The notes under the pieces were generated by a model, which was not told the origin of the DNA, did not search any database, and saw only the letters and a list, made by a program, of their open reading frames with translations. From Arthrinium phaeospermum (lineage: Eukaryota > Ascomycota > Sordariomycetes > Amphisphaeriales > Apiosporaceae), in assembly GCA_006503535.1 (NCBI GenBank), contig QYRS01000009.1:1116001-1180000 (forward strand): 64,000 nucleotides of DNA, read 5' to 3'. Position 1 is the stretch's first letter, and each line of letters starts with the position of its first letter. The translations under genes and the position numbers were made by a program. This document shows, piece after piece, positions 1 through 11,854 of this stretch.

Positions 1-3000
1 CAAAGATGACATCGGCCAAGCTCCCTGCAGGCTCCAATATGAGCACGCTGCGCCAGTATCTGGACGGTCGATGGTCCTTCAAGCAAGATCTTCAGGACCG
101 CACGATGCTCCTCGCGATATCCCGCCAGCCCGCCTCGAGGTTGGCGGACGAGAAAGCGGTGCATGCCTTCCTGGATGGGCTCGCGCAGGATGTGTTGAGC
201 AGTATTGGTATTGACCCCCAAGCGCTGTCCAGGGGTAGCCAATCCTCGGCAGCCGCTATCACGAACATCTCCTCGGAGGCGCTTGATGCTCTTCAAAACG
301 AACATCGGAACCAAGATCGCGCTTTGCTCAACATCTACGCCAAACGTCTTGGTCACGATCTTAACGAGGCTGACATTGAAGCGAAGAAGGCGAAGTCCGT
401 TATTGACAAGATGCAGGAGAAGATGGATGCGTGGGCGGCCGAGCACGGCGAGGCCTACGAACGCGGCATCGCTCCCAAGTTTGACGCCAAGAAGGTTCGC
501 CTGTTCAACTCGTACTGGAACTGGGCCATTCAGGACCTCATTACCCTGGTCTCGTCCTCGGTCAATGGCGCCACGGAGGATTTCGAGTCTGTCCTGCGGG
601 AGAGATTGGCACTGTTCCCCATCAGAGTCACTACTCAGCTGCTCGACGCAATCGGGAACATGATTCGTCAGGTCAGATGTCTGGCGGAGTCGCCTCGGAG
701 GGACGCGACTCTGGAGTGGTTGGAGGATTTGCAGAAGACGTGCAATGCGGCTATCCCGAGAGACGAGCCGGTGTTCAAGTACTCCATCTGCTCCATGGTG
801 CCTGTCCTACGAGTTGACGAGAAGGGAAACATCAGCGTCGACCAATACCCGCGAGTTTCTCGAGGCACCTCGGACTGTGTGTCTGTTCGCTCACCCGATG
901 AGCTGGACGATGATGCATCTCCACTCTCGTCCCAGTCGACAGATACCGGTCCCTCCGAGTCTGAGGCGGTCTTCAGCTGCCGCCACGAGCGGCCTGCGTA
1001 TGGCGCGGAAACGCTGATCACCTCTGTCTATTCGGACTCGATCGCGTTTGATGGCGTTGAGTCAGAGGGTGGAACTGTCCATGTGGGAGCTGGTCTGAAA
1101 TGGGTCCCGGAGCTCCAGAGCAAGGGACGCAGTGGATGGCGCCGCAATGACGACATCACCACCATCTACCTCAAGTGGTTCCAGCGCGCGGCCCGTGATG
1201 GCATCTCATTCCACGAGAAAGCAATCTTGATCACGGGCGCCGGCCGGGACTCTATTGGCGCAGAGATCCTCTCCATGTGTCTTGCTGCCGGGGCCAAGGT
1301 GATTGTGACGACCAGCTCCTACTCCAAGGAGACGTGCGACTACTACCAGAGTCTTTACCGGCGACACGGTGCTCGCGAGTCGCAACTCGTCGTAGCACCC
1401 TTCAATGGCGGGAGTCACCAAGACACGCAGAACCTGATCAAGTACATCTATGACGATGAGTCCAAGGGTGGACTGGGTTGGGATCTGGATCACGTCGTTC
1501 CTTTTGCGGCGCTCGGAGAAGCCGGTCGCGCCGTAGACGGAATCGACGACAAGTCCGAGTTGGCCCACCGAGTCATGCTGACCAACCTAGTCCGCCTCCT
1601 CGGCTGCATCAAGTCCAGCAAGGAGTCGAGACGCATCCACACCCACCCCACCCACGTGGTCCTCCCCCTCTCCCCGAACCACGGCATCTTCGGCCAGGAC
1701 GGACTCTACGCCGAGTCCAAGATCGGCCTCGAGGCGCTGCTGAACAAGTGGTGGTCCGAGGACTGGAACGACTACATCACCCTCTGCGGCACGGTCATCG
1801 GCTGGACCCGCGGCACGGGCCTGATGAGCAACAACGATGTCCTGGCCACGGGCATCGAGGCCGACCTCGGCGTCCGCACCTTTTCGGCCTCCGAGATGGC
1901 CTGGCACATCACCGGGCTCATGGACGACAGCGTCGCGGCATTTTGCGAGCTCGAGCCGCTCATGGCGGATCTCACGGGCGGGCTGTCGGCGACGATGAGC
2001 CTCAAGCCGGTGCTGGACCAGATCCAGGAGCGCATCAACTCCAAGAGCGATACGAAGAAGGCGATTGCACGCGAGGAGGCGCAGGAGAAGAAGTCGTGTG
2101 GGGTGCCCGTGCCCGTGGCGCGCAAGTTTGCTAAGAAGGCGAAGATTCAGGTGCAGGAGGCGGCTATGCCGGAGTGGGGCGAGATCGAGTCGTTGGGGGC
2201 TAAGCTGCAGGGTATGGTGAATTTGGATCGCATCGTCGTAGCTGTCGGGTTTGGCGAGATCAGTAAGTACCTGGCGTCGTTGGGGTGTTTTCTACCCCAC
2301 CATTCTTTGCACATCGTCTGGTTACTGTCTGAATGATATGCTAACTTATGATTAGGTCCTTGTGGAAGTGCTCGTACCCGGTGGGAAGCCGAGTGCAGCG
2401 ACACATTCTCTGTCGATGGCTGTGTTGAGCTTGCCTGGATCATGGGCCTTATCAAGTACCACAACGGTCCCCTCAAGGGCAAAGACTATTGCGGCTGGCT
2501 TGACGTCGAGTCCTCAAGCCCCATCGCGGACTCGGAGGTGAAGACCAAATATCAAAACTACATCATCGAGCACACCGGCATCCGGATCATCGAGAAACAG
2601 GAGCACGATCTAACGGCTCCCGACCAGGAACAGACGCTGCACGAGATCGCCGTCACCGAAGACCTGGCGCCGTTTGACGTGTCGCTCGAGACGGCTCAGG
2701 ACTTGAAGCGCGAGCACGGCGATAAGGCGGTCATTACCGAAAAGGAAGACGGCCAGTTCTCGGCCACTTTGAAGGCGGGTACTACTCTGTTGATCCCCAA
2801 GGCGTTCCACTTCCGGAACGCGGTCGGAGCTCAGGTACCGGCCGGTTGGAACCCCCGCGCTTACGGTATCCCGGAGGACATCATCACCCAGGTGGACCCC
2901 ATCACACTATACGCCTTGGTAGCTACGGTCGAAGCGTTCCTTAGTGCAGGTATCACCGACCCATTTGAGCTTTACGATCACTTGCACGAGTCGGAGCTCG

Positions 3001-4573
3001 GCAATGCTGTCGGTGCTTCACTTGGTGGTCTCAAGTCCCTGCACGAGATGTTCAAGCGGAGGTACTTGGATCGCCAAGTGCAGAAGGACATCTTGGCAGA
3101 GACCTTCGTGAACACGACTGCTGCCTGGATCAATATGCTTCTGCTTGGCTCGTCGGGGCCTATTCGCACCCCCGTTGGCGCCTGTGCTACGTCGCTGGAA
3201 AGCATAGACACCGGGTATGACCTCATTGTGACTGGCAAGGCCAAGGCTGTGTTGGTGGGTGGCACCGACGCTCTCGAACGAGACATTGCAGCTGGTAAGT
3301 CCTAATTTGTTGTTTACCGTTTCGTTACCCGAATGTTAATCATCAAGCAGAATTCGCAAACATGCAAGCAACGATTGACTTGGACAAAGATGCCGCGACC
3401 GGTCGTACCCCCAAGGAGGCATCTCGCCCGACTAGCACCACCAGAGCCGGGTTCGTTGAAGGCGAGGGTGCCGGTATTCAGCTCTTGACCACAGCTCAAT
3501 TGGCGCTGGATATGGGTCTGCCTATCCGTGGCATCATAGCACTGACCCACACGGCATCCGACAAGATCGGACGATCCGTTCCTGCACCAGGAAAGGGTGT
3601 TCTTACCATCGCTGCTGAGCGAGAACAGTCTTCCAACATCCCATCGCGTATGCTGGACATCAACCACCGACGCCAGCGCCTGCTCCACCGCATGCGCCAG
3701 ATCGAGGAGAAGCGCAAGCTGGAGCTAGGCTGGCTGCAAGGCCGCCTCGCCGCGCTCGAGAACGGCACCTACAGCGCCGACAAGGGCGTCGTCAAGAACA
3801 TCAAGTTCGACCAGGGCCTGGGCGGCGCCCACGCCGCGCAGTACGCCGACGAGTACCGGCGCGAGATCCAGGCCGACGCCGAGCGCGCCGCGCGCGAGGT
3901 CCGCAACCAGTACGGCCACGACTTCTGGCGGCACGAGCCGACCGTCTCGCCCCTGCGCGGCGCGCTGGCGACGTGGGGCTTAACGGTCGACGACCTCGAC
4001 GCTGCTAGCTTGCACGGGACGAGCACGCAGAAGAACGATGTCAACGAGACGGCGGTGCTGCAGAGCCAGCTGGCCCATTTAGGGAGGACCAAGGGGAACG
4101 TGCTGCCGTGCGTGCTGCAGAAGAGCTTACTGGGCCACGGCAAGGGCGCGGCGGGGGCGTTTGCGGTCAATGGCAGCTTGCAGATGCTGGCGTCGGGGCT
4201 GGTGCCGGGGAACCGGAATGCGGATAATATCGACGCGGCGCTGCGGGATCGGGATTTGCTGTTTTTCCCGAGCGAGACGTACCGGAAGCCCGTGGGCGAT
4301 ATCCGGGCCTTCTCCGTCACTTCGTTTGGGTTCGGGCAGAAGGGGGCGCAGGTCATTGGGGTGCATCCGAAATACGTGCTCGCGGCCGCGTTCGGTGCGG
4401 CGGAGCAAAAGGGGCAGTACGAGGCGTATTGTCGGCGCGTCGCGGAGAGGATGGCTGGGGCGAGCCGGAGACTGCAGGAGGCGGTTTATGGGGGACCGGG
4501 GTTGGTGCAGGTTAAGGAGAAGAGTCATTATCGGGATGAGGATTTGGAGGAGACGCTCTTGCGGCGGCGGTGA
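1..4573 (+). CDS. Fatty acid synthase subunit alpha, 5'-partial, secondary-metabolism type
   Basis: This is the C-terminal 1,473 residues of a fungal type I FAS alpha chain, open to the left edge (frame starts at base 3). Exons are 1-2262, 2356-3294 and 3351-4573. A ketoreductase is visible, with the nucleotide-binding ITGAGRDSIG near residue 410 and catalytic YAESK near 569. A ketosynthase follows, with active-site Cys in GACATSLES near 1029 and its two histidines in LHGTST near 1287 and LLGHGKGAAG near 1326. The acyl carrier and MPT parts would lie upstream of the window. The chain stops about 40 residues after the ketosynthase region, so the phosphopantetheinyl transferase domain that ends housekeeping fungal FAS alpha is absent. 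From memory, dedicated FAS alpha proteins of sterigmatocystin and aflatoxin pathways are similarly short. With an NRPS downstream I infer it supplies a short or medium acyl unit to the cluster. A beta subunit would be needed and is not in view. Confidence 0.9.
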
Positions 4574-6183
4574 TGGGGATAGGGGTTGGGTTTCGTTGTA
4601 CGAGTATGGGGGTGCTTGTTTATTGTTTTGGTAATAGATCATCGAGTTTGATATATCCGTACGTGCAATTTGAATAAATACTACTTCACTATTATGCTCG
4701 GCTTTTTCTTGCCTCTCAGGTTGAACTTTCGATTTCCTGATATAAATGTTGGAGCAGGTCCTGTTGAACGTCCGCTGAAGAAGTATGCCTCTCGTTTACA
4801 TGGAGGGGTAGCTCTACAGACCAACATACTTGTTCGATAAGGAGTTTCATGGATCGCCAGTCTCTCATTGCGCACTTGTATACATATGACACTCTGTATT
4901 TTTTATTTAAAGATTTAAAATTGGAATCAGTTGACGCAAGACATAGTGTACTATAACGGGTTGACGTCAAAGCCTTGGTGTTGCTGTTCAGCGTTGTGTT
5001 AGCTGCCCCTCAGTTGTGGCTGTCGCATTTGCTGTAGTGCCCTAGGTTAGGCCTAGTCAGACACCGCGATTCCAAATGTCCCATTGCACCGAGACCTGCA
5101 GCTCAGGCTGCTCAGCAGGTCGGCATCAGCTCTACCGAGCTGCTGGGACAAGACAGACTCGACAGCGACAGCCGGCCACGTGTGTGACAGGTCACTAACG
5201 CAGACCCCAAGGCCTTTTCCTCTCATCTCCATAGGGCCATTAGATCTTCGCTCGTGTGACTTCGCGCAGGTTTCAAGTCCTGCAAACACACAGATGCTTT
5301 CATTTTACTGACAGCATCTGGTATGCAGCCACTGAATCGCCGCCTAGCAATGACGTGCTCGATAGCATCGTGCAGATTGGCTGCAGGGGTTTGTTTTTCT
5401 TTCCTTTGATTTTTTTTCTATTCCAGCAACCAACCCCAATTTCCTGAAATTGGCATCAATTGTACGACACCATTGCTTACATGCAGAAATGTACACCGCT
5501 CCAGGGGTCCAGCAACCCAGTAAGGTACATGTTGTCCATGACTGACTCGCGCTGCTTACCGAGATACATGCCCATACAGTCTTGTCCAGGCCGGATCAAC
5601 ATGCCCTGTCGGATCCCAGTAGAATAAGCATGTGTACTTTTCTCACAAGTACAGTGCGCACCAGTAAGCAAGGAGAATTCCGCGTTACTAGGACAGGGTT
5701 AACGGGACGGAACGCCCCATCTGCCTTTCAGCTCAGCTGTCTCCGCTCATGCCCTGCTGCAGCATCTAGCCCGGATCCCAGACCTTGTCGTAGGTATTAC
5801 CAGTTCTTGTTGGGATTCTGTCAGATTACCCATGCCGTGGAACTGGGATGAGCGATGAGACCTGCCAAAATGCAGACTCGGAAGGTGTCAGTGAGTAGCA
5901 CGTTTCGCAATTGAGACGAGATGAGGTGAGATGAACCAGGTACTGTTCCTTTCAATGTCGTCTAGGTGGCCAAGCACCTGCACTGCCCCTTGTCAGCGAA
6001 TCTTACTGCGGGGATCGGGTTAGCGATGCCATCCATACATCGTCGGCGTTTGGTAATGGCACCAGATTCCCTTTCTCTTTTCCCAATTCCAAGTTAAGAA
6101 GAGGAGGACTTTGTTGGGCAATTTTACTTTTTGTGTACCATACCGAAAGCAAGAAACACGCCAGTTCGGCCTGACTCGTCACA
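4574..6183. other. Intergenic, FAS alpha to thioesterase-like gene
   Basis: No convincing coding sequence is seen. An AATAAATA stretch near 4673-4680 could serve as a poly(A) signal for the FAS gene. A CACGTG E-box core lies near 5179. The short open frames here have no family-like motifs and no plausible splicing. Confidence 0.5.
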
Positions 6184-7085
6184 ATGGACAGAATCACGGC
6201 CCTCCAGAAGATCTTGGACGAAAGAGGCCTCCCCCTCCTGCAGGAGCTGCCGGAGTGCGTCCAGGCCCTGGCCCAGCGCCTCCGGCTCTCGTCCTACTGG
6301 GAGCTCGCCGGCCTGGCCGCCGCGCTCGGGCTCGCCCTCGCGAACCTGAAGGCGCTGCCCCTCGTGCACTCGCTGCGTCTCCTCCCCTCGGTCCGCCGCC
6401 TGCTCGCGCCGCGCCTGTTTGGTCGTGGCGGCAAGAGCAAGCAGAAGAAGGGAAGCGATGGTTCATCGTCGTCGGCGGTGATCTCGGCGGCGCACCCCTC
6501 CCTCTTCCGCCACAACATCACGTTCTCGAGCGCCATCCTCCTGGACCTCGACATCAACATGCACAAGTCCAACAGCACCTTCTTCGCCGACGCCGACGTC
6601 TCGCGCGCCGCCCTGCTGACATCGCTGCTCAGCGACGCCCTTGCCGCGCGAGGGGCGCCCTCTTCGTCCTCGCTGGCGCGCAGTGCAAGTTCCTGCGCGA
6701 GATCAAGCCGTTCCAGCGCTACGCCGTGGCATCACAAATCCTGACCTGGACCGACAAGGCCTTCTACACGGTGACGTACTTCGTGGCGCCGCGCCGGGGC
6801 GACGTGGCCGCCGTTTGTGGATTGAAGGGCGGGCCGGCTGCGGTGCTCAAGGATGATACGTTGCGGAGGAAGGTGTTTGCGGTTATGGTTTCCAAGTACG
6901 TCTTCAAGGCGGGGCGGGCGACGGTGGCGCCGGCTGAGGTGTTTGGGGCGGCGGAGCTGCTGCTTTCGGGTGACGAAAAGGCTGGGGTCAAGGATGGGAA
7001 GAAGGGGGGAGATCTCTTGAGCGCCGAGGACGTTGAGAAAGTGGTACAGAACGGTATGCAGTTCGTCCAAGACTGTATGTTGTGA
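6184..7085 (+). pseudogene. THEM6-like thioesterase-fold protein, frameshifted
   Basis: Two frames together make one recognisable protein. The first (from ATG 6184) gives a short N-terminus, a hydrophobic segment (ELAGLAAALGLALANL) and the hot-dog-fold signature DLDINMHKSNSTFF. The second, one base out of register, continues with AGAQCKFLREIKPFQRY and TWTDKAFYTVTYFV to the stop at 7083-7085. The switch falls near 6640-6665, around a GGGG run, and is consistent with loss of one base. No GT-AG intron fits, because family-like sequence continues right up to both sides. The family consists of membrane-anchored proteins with a 4HBT-like thioesterase fold and poorly known substrates. It is either a recent pseudogene or a sequencing or assembly error. 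If intact, it could act on acyl thioesters from the neighbouring FAS or NRPS; that role is inference from position only. Confidence 0.7.
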
Positions 7086-7481
7086 TCGGGTCCCACGTAT
7101 GTTGGTTTGAGGTTCTCTATGGTTGAAGTGATGCTGTAAATAGAAAATAAATGCATCCGCCCGGACAGGGAAATAATATCTGGTATTTGTCGTTTGCTGA
7201 GAGATCAAAACCATCTGCAAATTCCAGAAGGTCAATAGCAGATGTGCATCACAGTTTATAATAAGTAATATGTTCGTGGCTATGGACTAATATACAGGTG
7301 CAATCTTGAGGTAATGAAATTTCTCATGACAAAGCGTTGCCATGATGCATAATATTTAAAACAGATTCCCCAACTCCTTGAATGACATGTACGTACTTCC
7401 ATTTCTCCATCAGACTGTAACGAGCGTGAAAACAAAACATCAAAATTACATGTAAGGAACGTTGCCCCTCCAAATTATCAA

Positions 7482-10181
7482 TTACAGGAGCCAAGACGAG
7501 ATCTTGCTCCGCATCGTGTCCTTGTTCTTCTCCTTGTTGGGGTTCTTGACCGACCGCCACTCCATGCCCAGCGCGCCAAACACCGACAGCGCCGCCATGG
7601 CCAACGCCACGTAAAAGACCTGGTTCATGGTCTTGTTGACCGCCGCGACGAGGATGGGCAGCTGCTCCGGCGCTAACAGATTGATCATCGAGTTGGGCCC
7701 GCTCTGGAGGATCTGTGCCGAGTTCTCGAGGCTGATGTCCAGATACTCCTTGATGTTGGCCGTCAGCCGGGTCTGGAACACCGAGTCGCCCGCCGACAGG
7801 ACGATAGCGGCCCCGATGGTCTGCCCGAACACGATGATCGAGGTGCCCACGGGGATGTCCTCCTTGGGGAGGGCCGCCTGGCAGCCGATGATGGGCTGTT
7901 GGAAGCCCACGCCGATGCCGGCGCCGAAAAGTACAGGAAACAGAATAAGGAGCACCTTAGAGGTATCCGGCGTGATGGTCGTCAAGAGGCCGGCCCCGAT
8001 CGACATCAGGACGGTGCCTAAGATCATGAACGGGGTGTAGTAGCCCAGCCAGGACACCGCGAAGCCACTGATGACGACGCAGAAGATAACGCCAAGCAAC
8101 ATGGGTAGCAGGCCCACACCAGACTGGGTGGGAGATGCACCTTTGACGACTTGGAACCACAGCGGCAGAAAGTAGGTCATGATAACCAGGGCACTGGATG
8201 TGCAGAGGATGTACCAGAATCCAGCCAGCACAGACCGCTGCTTGATAAGCCGGAAGGGAATCATGGCGACATCTGCGTGACGGTGCTGGGAATAAGCGAA
8301 AACGCCGAAGAGAACGATTGATGTGACCAGAAGCCCAATCACTCGGGGATTGTTCCATTTTCCAGTGCCTACGAAATTGTGTTAGCGAGTGTTTTAAATC
8401 ATCCAGGGAAATGGAAAAAGCTTACCTCCATCCTGAAGTGCCAACAAGAGGCATATGATCGGTGGCATAAGCAAGGCAGCTCCCATGACGTCGAGTCGGT
8501 ACAACGTCTGAAGCAACGTTGCCTTCTGCGCAGCCTGCGGTCGGTTAGCTTCGGGAATCCGCAGGAAGAGAAAGACGACGATCAAGACGAAGCCGCCAAT
8601 GGGCAGATTGATGTAGAAACACCAGCGCCAGTTGAGTCTGTCGGTCAAGACACCACCAAGGACGGGGGCAGATATCATGGCGACACCTTCCATGGCGCCG
8701 ATGGCGCCACCAATGAATGATCGCATTCGCAGAGGCACCACCTGGGCGATGATGATGAGGCCACCAGACAGGATGCCCGAGGTGCCCATGCCCTGAATAG
8801 CCCGACCCACGATGAAAATGGTAGAGCTAGAGGACAGCGCCGCCACGAGACTGCCGATCATGAAGACCAGAATTGCTGCGACGAACGCCCACTTGGCTTG
8901 AAAGATGGTGTAAATACGACCGAACAGGACCTGGAACCCGCAAGTCGTCATCAAAAAGGCAGATCCGTACCAGCCAACATCTTCCAGTGACCGGAACTCG
9001 CCCGTAATGTGGGGCACAGCTGTAGCGATGACATTGACGTCCATGGCCACAAGAAACACGGCCATGGACAGCGCCGCGGTCAGGGCGAACAGAGGTAGAC
9101 CGTACATGCCCCCAGCTTCGGGTGTCGCAGTGGTTGGAGGGCTGACTTGGGACTTTTCGGGGTCTCTTGAAGGCGACGACGTTTCGATGGTCTTTTCGTC
9201 AAGCTGGTCAAACTTGACTACCTTCTCTTGGCGCTTGGTCTTTTGATTTGATGCCATAGCCTCTTCTAACTTTTCGTCGTATAGGCTATGACCACCTGCA
9301 TGGGAATCATCATCGCTGGTATCGTCTCCATTGGTACTGCTCGCGATGGCCATGGTTACGGACTTTCGATGGGACTTTTCATCTTTGCTGTTACTCGAGT
9401 TGGTGCGCCGGTCATACTCGGAGTTGAGATCACTGCTTTGGCCTCCAGCAGAGCTAGGCATTGACTGAGACAGTGCAGTGTTCGTCTTCACAAGCGTGAC
9501 AGACGCCTGGTCAGAGAATGTGTCTCCGGCTGAGCTACCGGGCAACATGACCCCAGTCGGGACGGTACTTGGCGATAGTTCTGTGGCCAGATCCCTTTCT
9601 TCATCACTGTCATGTTGGCTATCACGAATAGATGGCTCCGAACCATCTGATTTCGCCTGAGGTGGCTGGGAATCTGATGCTTCAGTTGAGGGTTCGTGGC
9701 TCTCGACGTGTTGATCCACGGCCGGGTGGCCGCTGGTATCCTTTGTTGAGCTTGTCAAGGCGGATGACTGGCGTGAGAGTGTTTTCCACAAGGGGTCGTG
9801 CCACTGATCAGAGTCGGCGGTACTGCCGAAGGTGTTGACGGAGTCGCGAAGACGACGTCCATTCTGGCGGCTGGGACCCGCCTCTCCGTTGAAATCTTCG
9901 GTAGCCTGTTTGGCTGCGAGGGCGCCCAGAGCATCCTGTGACCTCCTGAGTAGATCGTGGAGGTGGTCGGTGTTGTTGCCTGAATCTTCCGAAGAACGGG
10001 CGCCAGGAGTGACGGCAGGGCGAGGCAGCGACAGTCGCCGCGAAGAACGCCGAGATCTGGTATGTGTAGAGCCGGCTTTGGCAAAGGGGTTCCCGCGGTG
10101 GCTCTTCCAGCTGTCGGCGGTCAGAGGACGATCCGCCGTATTCCCAAGGCCCGGGTAGAGGGCATTTGACATAGGCCACAT
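7482..10181 (-). CDS. MFS efflux transporter, DHA2 (14-TM, TOXA-like), long N-terminal extension
   Basis: Two exons on the minus strand, 10181-8426 and 8368-7482, with a 57-nt intron (8369-8425), encode about 880 aa. The transport part begins near residue 355 with LVAMDVNVIATAVP, the DHA2 first-helix motif. It continues with GRAIQGMGTSG and APVLGGVLTD (motif C, typical of drug:H+ antiporters), and helices run almost to the C-terminus. The first ~350 residues are Ser/Thr/Asp-rich, low in hydrophobics and presumably cytosolic and disordered; ordinary members of the family have only some tens of residues there. The gene is convergent with the thioesterase-like gene and divergent from the NRPS across a 1.7-kb spacer. 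Export of the NRPS product or self-protection is the likely role, by analogy with the HC-toxin carrier TOXA. A second Met, four codons in, could also be the start. Confidence 0.88.
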
Positions 10182-11854
10182 CTTGAGTTGTGCGGTCGCT
10201 GAACCGGTGCTGGTGTCGACGAAAAAGAAACAAAGGGCAGGCCGGACGGGGTCACAAGTTCAGGACATCAAGGAGGGCACCCGCGAGAGGAAGTCCAGAG
10301 TGCTCGATGGAGAGCTTGGGTGTGGCTCGGGGAGTGGTGACTTGACGGGACTCATCAAGGTGCCATGGCAGCTGGAACAAGCCGAGATTTGTCAAGGCAA
10401 TAAGGCGAGATGATGCGACTCCGGATATCTCCCAAGCGACCCGTCGGGCTCGCCTCATGACTCTGGCCATGCTTCCAGTGCCTTGTTTGACCTGCAGCAT
10501 GATCCTGGCCATGATCCCATTGCCCTGGGCACTATGCAGTACATAAGTTTCAAGTCGTGAAGAAGGGTCCTCCCCGTGCCAGGGGCAGGGAGAAAAGTGT
10601 TTTCCACCTGGCCATCTTTGGTGCTTACTATGCAACAAAAGAGGGACTGGCCCGTAGTTTAACGTTGGCCGAGTTCCACGTAGATCGTGACATTGACCTT
10701 TCTGGATAACGAGAATGCTACCGAATACCCATCAGGCTGGGCGCTAGCTGAAAGCGATTCGTTCCAGTGGGGGTTGTTCATCTTGTTTCGTGAGTAGCTG
10801 CTCGACTTGTGGAATAAGCTGGGAACACCACTGTAAAAATGACATTAGGAGGGTACCGAAGAAGCTGGGGTAGGCTACCCTGGGAGGGTTGGAGGGACAG
10901 CGGGGCACTCGGTCGGTCCACTTAGCACGAACATGCACAGGGCAGCTACGAACCCACGTGCCGCACCTGGCGGCTAATTAGGTGCATGGAATTGCCTTGT
11001 CTTCGGGGAGTAATCTTGTCGAAAGCTTGTCGCTGCCATCCGCTTTCCGACACGTTCTTGCCCACAACAACACATCGCGACAAACCACGGTCCGATGCTC
11101 GGGCATGCCTGGAACTCGAGGGTCCAATTCATTTGCTGCCACCGAGTCATGCCACATTCCCAATCCGACCCTCAAGGTCCATCAACAGTAAGGGTGATTG
11201 ATGGAAATGGATGCCAGCAACCGGCGAAAACCCCTGCTGTCGGTGGGTGTTGACCCCAGAACCACCAGGAAGGCTGAAACCTCGTGGTCCACGCACACGC
11301 CCTAAGCGCGATAGAGGTCGACAGCATCATGAGCACCGCTCAATGTGGCTTGGGTGCTCCTGGAGCATTTTGGCCTTTGGCAGTGCCAGTCATGTCGTAT
11401 TGAACTGATTGTATGATATTGGCGCGTCCATTCACTGGACAAGCAAGGTAAGCTCCATTAGATAGGCATGTAGCTGACAGTGACGAATCCCATCATATAC
11501 TCGCTGCCAGCCAATATCCAACATTGCTACCATTCAACGATTGCCCCTTTCGCCTCGCTCTCTCTGTTGTCTCCGGCATTTACTATTCGCGATCCTTGTG
11601 CTCGCATCGTCCCTCGTTCTACCCATACCATATTCTTCTTGACTGCAGAGATACACGCGTGGTGGTCAACAGAGTTCCATTGACCTTGCCCAGAAACATA
11701 GGTTGGTTTGCATATACCCTTGATACACTGACGTGAGCAGGCTACCGTTTCCAGATATTTGCAGGAAGACGCAAATCGCCATATATCCTGATACAGCTGT
11801 CTTAACATCCACTTGTACTATTTTATTTCCTGCATCACTACCATTTTTGAAAAG
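10182..11854. promoter_or_regulatory. Divergent promoter region between transporter and NRPS
   Basis: This 1.67-kb spacer separates the starts of the minus-strand transporter and the plus-strand NRPS. I see no supported gene in it. A CACGTG core lies near 10955. I looked for a perfect copy of the HC-toxin tox-box (ATCTCNCGNA, from memory) and did not find one; ATCTCCCAAG and ATCTCGCAGA are only partial matches. Co-regulation of the two genes is likely from geometry alone. Confidence 0.45.

Noticed and set aside
2228..3305. Possible frameshifts in the FAS alpha gene at 2.3 and 3.3 kb
   Set aside because: Both are ordinary GT-AG introns (2263-2355, 3295-3350) that restore continuous sequence.
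5240..5300. tRNA-like T-arm (GCAGG ... CCTGC around TTTCAAGT) near 5267
   Set aside because: The loop is one base too long, and no A-box, acceptor stem or anticodon arm can be drawn upstream.
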